Shown: positions 61,106 to 64,000 of the stretch, in pieces
How the letters are laid out: each line of letters starts with the position of its first letter
Numbering within the stretch: position 1 is the first letter of the stretch
Assembly (NCBI RefSeq): GCF_025802015.1
Contig: NZ_JAOYFC010000001.1
Location: 1,054,001 to 1,118,000 of the forward strand
DNA length: 64,000 nt
Reading direction: 5' to 3'
From: Falsihalocynthiibacter halioticoli
GTDB lineage: Bacteria; Pseudomonadota; Alphaproteobacteria; Rhodobacterales; Rhodobacteraceae
Translations under genes and position numbers: made by a program
The notes under the pieces: generated by a model
What the model saw: only the letters and a program-made list of their open reading frames with translations
Told to the model about the DNA's origin: nothing
The model's database searches: none

Positions 61106-61849
61106 TTAGCTAAAGAGCATGCCGCCGTTGATGTCGATGTTTGTACCGGTCAGATAGGCCGAGTCATCGCATGCAAGGAACAGCACGAGGTTCGCTGTGT
61201 CTTCGGGCGAGCCCTGACGCTTGAGCGGCGCAGCAGCTTCAAGACCACGACGGCCAGCATCCGGTGTGTGGATGTTGTGGAAGTCGGTGTCGATCATGCC
61301 GGGGCAAAGCGCGTTCACGCGGATATCTGGGCCGAGCTCTTTGGCCAGACTACGAGTAAGCGTCATTACAGCGCCTTTGGATGTCGCGTAAGCGGCGGCA
61401 CCTGGTCCACCACCGTCGCGGCCGGCCTGGCTTGCGAGGTTAACGATAGTACCTTTTTTCATGTGCGCAATCGTAGCTTTGGTCATCAGGAAGATGCTTG
61501 TGAGGTTCAGGTCCATCACAGCGTTCCAGTGATCAAGCGACATTTCAGAGATCGTCTTGCGCGAGATCAGGCCGCCTGCGTTGTTCACCAGAATATCGAT
61601 GCCGCCGAATTCCTCGACGGTTTTGGAAACCAGCGCGTCAACGTCTTCTGGCTTGGTCAGGTCGCCCTGAAGTGCAAAGGCTTTGCCGCCGTTTGCGATG
61701 ATTTCGGCAACGGCTTTGTCTGCGCCTTCGCTGCTGGCGAAATAGTTGATCGCAACATTCGCGCCTTCAGCAGCGAGTTTCAAAGCGGCACCCGCGCCAA
61801 TATCGCGGCCACCACCTGTGACGATGGCTGTTTTCCCTTGGAGTTTCAT
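61106..61849 (-). CDS. SDR-family oxidoreductase, probable uronate (DEH) reductase
   Basis: 247 residues, classical short-chain dehydrogenase. The cofactor motif is TGGGRDIGAG (the usual TGxxxGIG has Asp in place of Gly at one position), NNAGG is present, and the catalytic YATSK and preceding Ser in NLASQAG are intact. Context suggests reduction of the linear unsaturated uronate (4-deoxy-L-erythro-5-hexoseulose uronate) to 2-keto-3-deoxygluconate; by sequence alone it could be a FabG-like enzyme. It lies 21 bases before the cupin gene and 50 bases after the lyase gene. Confidence 0.85.
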   Translation of the reverse strand: MKLQGKTAIVTGGGRDIGAGAALKLAAEGANVAINYFASSEGADKAVAEIIANGGKAFALQGDLTKPEDVDALVSKTVEEFGGIDILVNNAGGLISRKTISEMSLDHWNAVMDLNLTSIFLMTKATIAHMKKGTIVNLASQAGRDGGGPGAAAYATSKGAVMTLTRSLAKELGPDIRVNALCPGMIDTDFHNIHTPDAGRRGLEAAAPLKRQGSPEDTANLVLFLACDDSAYLTGTNIDINGGMLFS

Positions 61850-61899
61850 TTGACTTCCTTCCTGTTCAATAGGTTTTCCGGCCCTACATGGCGCGGAGA

Positions 61900-64000
61900 T
61901 TAAGTATTTGCCAGCTTTTTCAGAACAACTTTGAAAGTGTTCTCGTCGGCGTCGGAGAAATAGAGATCAGCGTCATAGCCCTGATCGTCCATAAAGTTGA
62001 AGATGCGTTTGGGCGCATCGAGGCGATAGGGCACCAGAAGCGTTGCGATCCGGTGGCGTGTGGCGGCGGGATAGCGCGCGGTCAGGAACGTGCTGACAGG
62101 CAGTCCTTCGTAATCGGCGGGGTCCACATCAGGGAAATCGGTTTCCTGTGTGATCTCGGGTTTTCCGGCTTCGGACCAGACAACTTGACCATAAAAACCA
62201 GCGCGTTCACCCGTGTTGCGGAACGAAGATTTGCCCAGCTCGAACGGGTTGTTCGCGTGCAGGAGCCAATCCACGGTGACAGGCGTTTCGGCATCGACCT
62301 TGTCGATAATCACGAAATAGCTGTTGCGCACAAAATAGATTTCGCGCTCCGCCAATGTCACCTCTGGAGAGAGGCTTTGATAGGCGGGGGTTGCATCGCC
62401 TTTGATAAAGATATGATCGTCATGCTCCTCCGCAGCCAGAATTTTGCCTGTGGCGCGCATGGCTTTGGATTTGTCTTTCTCGGCGTATTGGCCCTTGCCG
62501 TTGATGAGGATCGCGTTCTTGGAACGCGTTTGACGCCGCCAGTTGCGGTGCATCGACGAGTTAAAGGCAACGTAGTGGCCGGACTGGATCGCAAGATCTT
62601 CGCCATAGGCCGACATGCAGAAAGCGTTCTGGTCGCCGTGGCTGTGGCTGATCGAGCCGAATTGCGAGGATTTGAACACGAATTGGATGTGGTTGTCAGG
62701 ATCCGCCATCGCGTGTTGTACGCCGACCCAGCCGATGCCTTTGAAATGGCGTAGGCCGTCTTCGGGCGGTGTCGCTTCGACGACTGGGAAATCGGTTTGA
62801 AACACCATCTCGTCAAAGTTGGTGTCCCACCAGCCCCAGTTGTAGAAGGCCATCTCTGTGCCTGGATTGAGGCGCAGGTTTTCTTCGCAATACCATTGGT
62901 AGGCGCCTTTGCCTGTAACGCCAGCGAACTGGCGCATGTTCAGGCCGGTCTTGATGCCGGGGAGGTCGCCTTGGGTGCTGTCATCGCCAAATGTACCGCG
63001 ACGAGTGTTCGGCGCTTTGCAATAGAGCGGGAAATCGCCCGTGGCCTGAAGGAAGGGGCGTTGATAAAGGTCAATGCCCGTGTAGGATTTGAGCCGGTTC
63101 GCCGCGTCGATAAGATAGGCCATGCCCATCATCCAGTAATTCGTACCCTCGGCCCAGCCGCCGTCATTGTCTGCCCATGGCGAATAGACGGTGAACAGGA
63201 ACTCAACGCAGTAGTGAAGCCATTCGCGCGCCTCGTCCTCTTCGTCATCGCCCAAGAGCGCGATACAGGCCGGAATAAGCGTGAGTGATACAGAGCGCAC
63301 AGCGTGGCTGTCATAGGGGAAGAGGTGGATTTTTGCGTTGCTGATCGCATGTTCGGCAATGTCACGCGTGCGTTCGAGCAGGGCCGCGCGCACGGTTTGG
63401 CGCTCTTCTTCGGAAAGCACGTCATAGAGCCAGTCATAGCCCCATGCGAGCGCGTTCGTGACGCGGTAAGCCCATTCATCCGTATAAGCGCGCGACGTGA
63501 CGCCCATCGGATCCCAAGATGCGACCTCGAGCAGCCATTCTTTGGCGCGTTCGGTTTGTTCGGCATTGCCGGTGACTTTACCGCCAATTGCGAGGTGGCG
63601 GATGGCGTACCACGCTTCTTGCAGGTCGATATAGGTTTGACGCCAGACAGGCGCGACGCGCTTGTGGTTCGGATAGCCTGCTGGCTCCTTCATCACTTCG
63701 CGGTCCATCCATGGCAGAACAGATTTTTCATAGAAGGTGGACCATGCGCAATGGTTGGAGTCTGCCTTGACCGCTTTCGTGAAATCCTTCAGGCGATCTG
63801 GCGTCATCCAGAGGCGCGGGTGTTCGCTGGTGACGTTCGCAAACCGTTCTTTGCGGTTGGGCAGGGGTGTTTCGGGCAGTCCTTCGGCAACTGTAAAGCT
63901 GCGGGTCGTGCTCCATGTCGTGGTCGGTGCGCCCTTGGCATCACACACTGCGTATGACCAGTAATGGGTGCCAGCGGCAAGCGGGGCGTCGGGCGTCAGG
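61900..64000 (-). CDS. Oligoalginate-lyase-like heparinase II/III family protein (PL15/DUF4962), 5' part outside window
   Basis: At least 700 residues, open through the right edge of the window; a GTG at 63948 is internal, since the preceding codons read AGTHYWSYAVCDAKG in frame. An N-terminal beta domain is followed by an (alpha/alpha) toroid with YDSHAVRSVSLTLIP (candidate catalytic His), DNDGGWAEGTNYWMMGMAYL (candidate Tyr) and GTFGDDSTQGDLPG, then a C-terminal beta-sandwich with SHSHGDQNAFCMSAYG. This resembles exo-acting oligoalginate lyase Atu3025 (PL15). It would release unsaturated monouronates from alginate oligomers by beta-elimination. Other uronan specificity is possible. Confidence 0.85.
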   Translation of the reverse strand, partial: LTPDAPLAAGTHYWSYAVCDAKGAPTTTWSTTRSFTVAEGLPETPLPNRKERFANVTSEHPRLWMTPDRLKDFTKAVKADSNHCAWSTFYEKSVLPWMDREVMKEPAGYPNHKRVAPVWRQTYIDLQEAWYAIRHLAIGGKVTGNAEQTERAKEWLLEVASWDPMGVTSRAYTDEWAYRVTNALAWGYDWLYDVLSEEERQTVRAALLERTRDIAEHAISNAKIHLFPYDSHAVRSVSLTLIPACIALLGDDEEDEAREWLHYCVEFLFTVYSPWADNDGGWAEGTNYWMMGMAYLIDAANRLKSYTGIDLYQRPFLQATGDFPLYCKAPNTRRGTFGDDSTQGDLPGIKTGLNMRQFAGVTGKGAYQWYCEENLRLNPGTEMAFYNWGWWDTNFDEMVFQTDFPVVEATPPEDGLRHFKGIGWVGVQHAMADPDNHIQFVFKSSQFGSISHSHGDQNAFCMSAYGEDLAIQSGHYVAFNSSMHRNWRRQTRSKNAILINGKGQYAEKDKSKAMRATGKILAAEEHDDHIFIKGDATPAYQSLSPEVTLAEREIYFVRNSYFVIIDKVDAETPVTVDWLLHANNPFELGKSSFRNTGERAGFYGQVVWSEAGKPEITQETDFPDVDPADYEGLPVSTFLTARYPAATRHRIATLLVPYRLDAPKRIFNFMDDQGYDADLYFSDADENTFKVVLKKLANT

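Overview
The window looks like a chromosomal stretch of a marine alphaproteobacterium, most likely a Rhodobacteraceae (Roseobacter-group) member. This rests on gene content, not on a database search: a TAXI-type TRAP transporter with fused membrane subunits, a polyol ABC operon beside mannitol 2-dehydrogenase, a ytfQRT-yjfF-like sugar transporter, an SqrR/BigR-type persulfide module, a sitABCD metal transporter behind Mur-box-like repeats, carboxynorspermidine enzymes and an isoquinoline-oxidoreductase-like molybdoenzyme. Coding density is high and most genes sit in short co-directional operons with 1-14 bp overlaps.

Layout. 1-2.2 kb: the edge of an unidentified protein and a divergent iron-type ABC permease. 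2.3-3.4 kb: tRNA-Thr(TGT) carrying a roughly 1 kb islet bounded by an exact 48-bp copy of the tRNA 3' end; it holds a HEPN-like gene and a small ORF but no integrase. 3.6-9.5 kb: a lytic transglycosylase lipoprotein, a secreted metallo-beta-lactamase-fold protein and a TAXI-TRAP transporter. 9.6-16.6 kb (minus): mannitol/polyol uptake and oxidation with a LacI regulator and two palindromic operators. 16.7-22.1 kb (minus): ytfQ-ytfR-ytfT-yjfF-like ABC importer ending in a FadR-type regulator. 22.4-26.8 kb: redox-sensing ArsR repressor diverging from a persulfide dioxygenase / YeeE-YedE / DUF442 / SulP operon. 26.9-33.2 kb: AraC regulator, two small lipoproteins, a secreted protein built on about 16 copies of a 21-bp repeat, a periplasmic amidohydrolase and a thiamine-diphosphate enzyme. 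33.5-37.8 kb: RND efflux pair. 37.9-43.6 kb (minus): ArnT/GtrB/GtrA glycosylation operon, a phospholipase-D-like lipoprotein and an AI-2E-type membrane protein. 43.7-47.3 kb: sitABCD. 47.3-50.7 kb: TetR and the iorAB-like molybdoenzyme. 50.8-53.3 kb (minus): RhlE-type helicase and a second persulfide dioxygenase. 53.5-55.9 kb: carboxynorspermidine decarboxylase and dehydrogenase. 56.2-57.9 kb: two VOC-fold proteins around a Pro/Lys repeat lipoprotein. 57.9-60.7 kb: DeoR/GlpR regulator diverging from glycerol kinase. 60.8-64 kb (minus): KdgF-like cupin, SDR reductase and an oligoalginate-lyase-like heparinase II/III protein that runs off the right edge.

Together the carbon genes (mannitol, glycerol, alginate-type uronates) fit a bacterium living on brown-algal material; this is an ecological inference. 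No transposase, integrase, CRISPR array, rRNA operon or replication origin was found. The most unusual element is the tRNA-Thr islet; the most unusual gene product is the Gly-Gly-Asp-Gly-Gly-Gly-Ser repeat protein at 28.4-29.2 kb.
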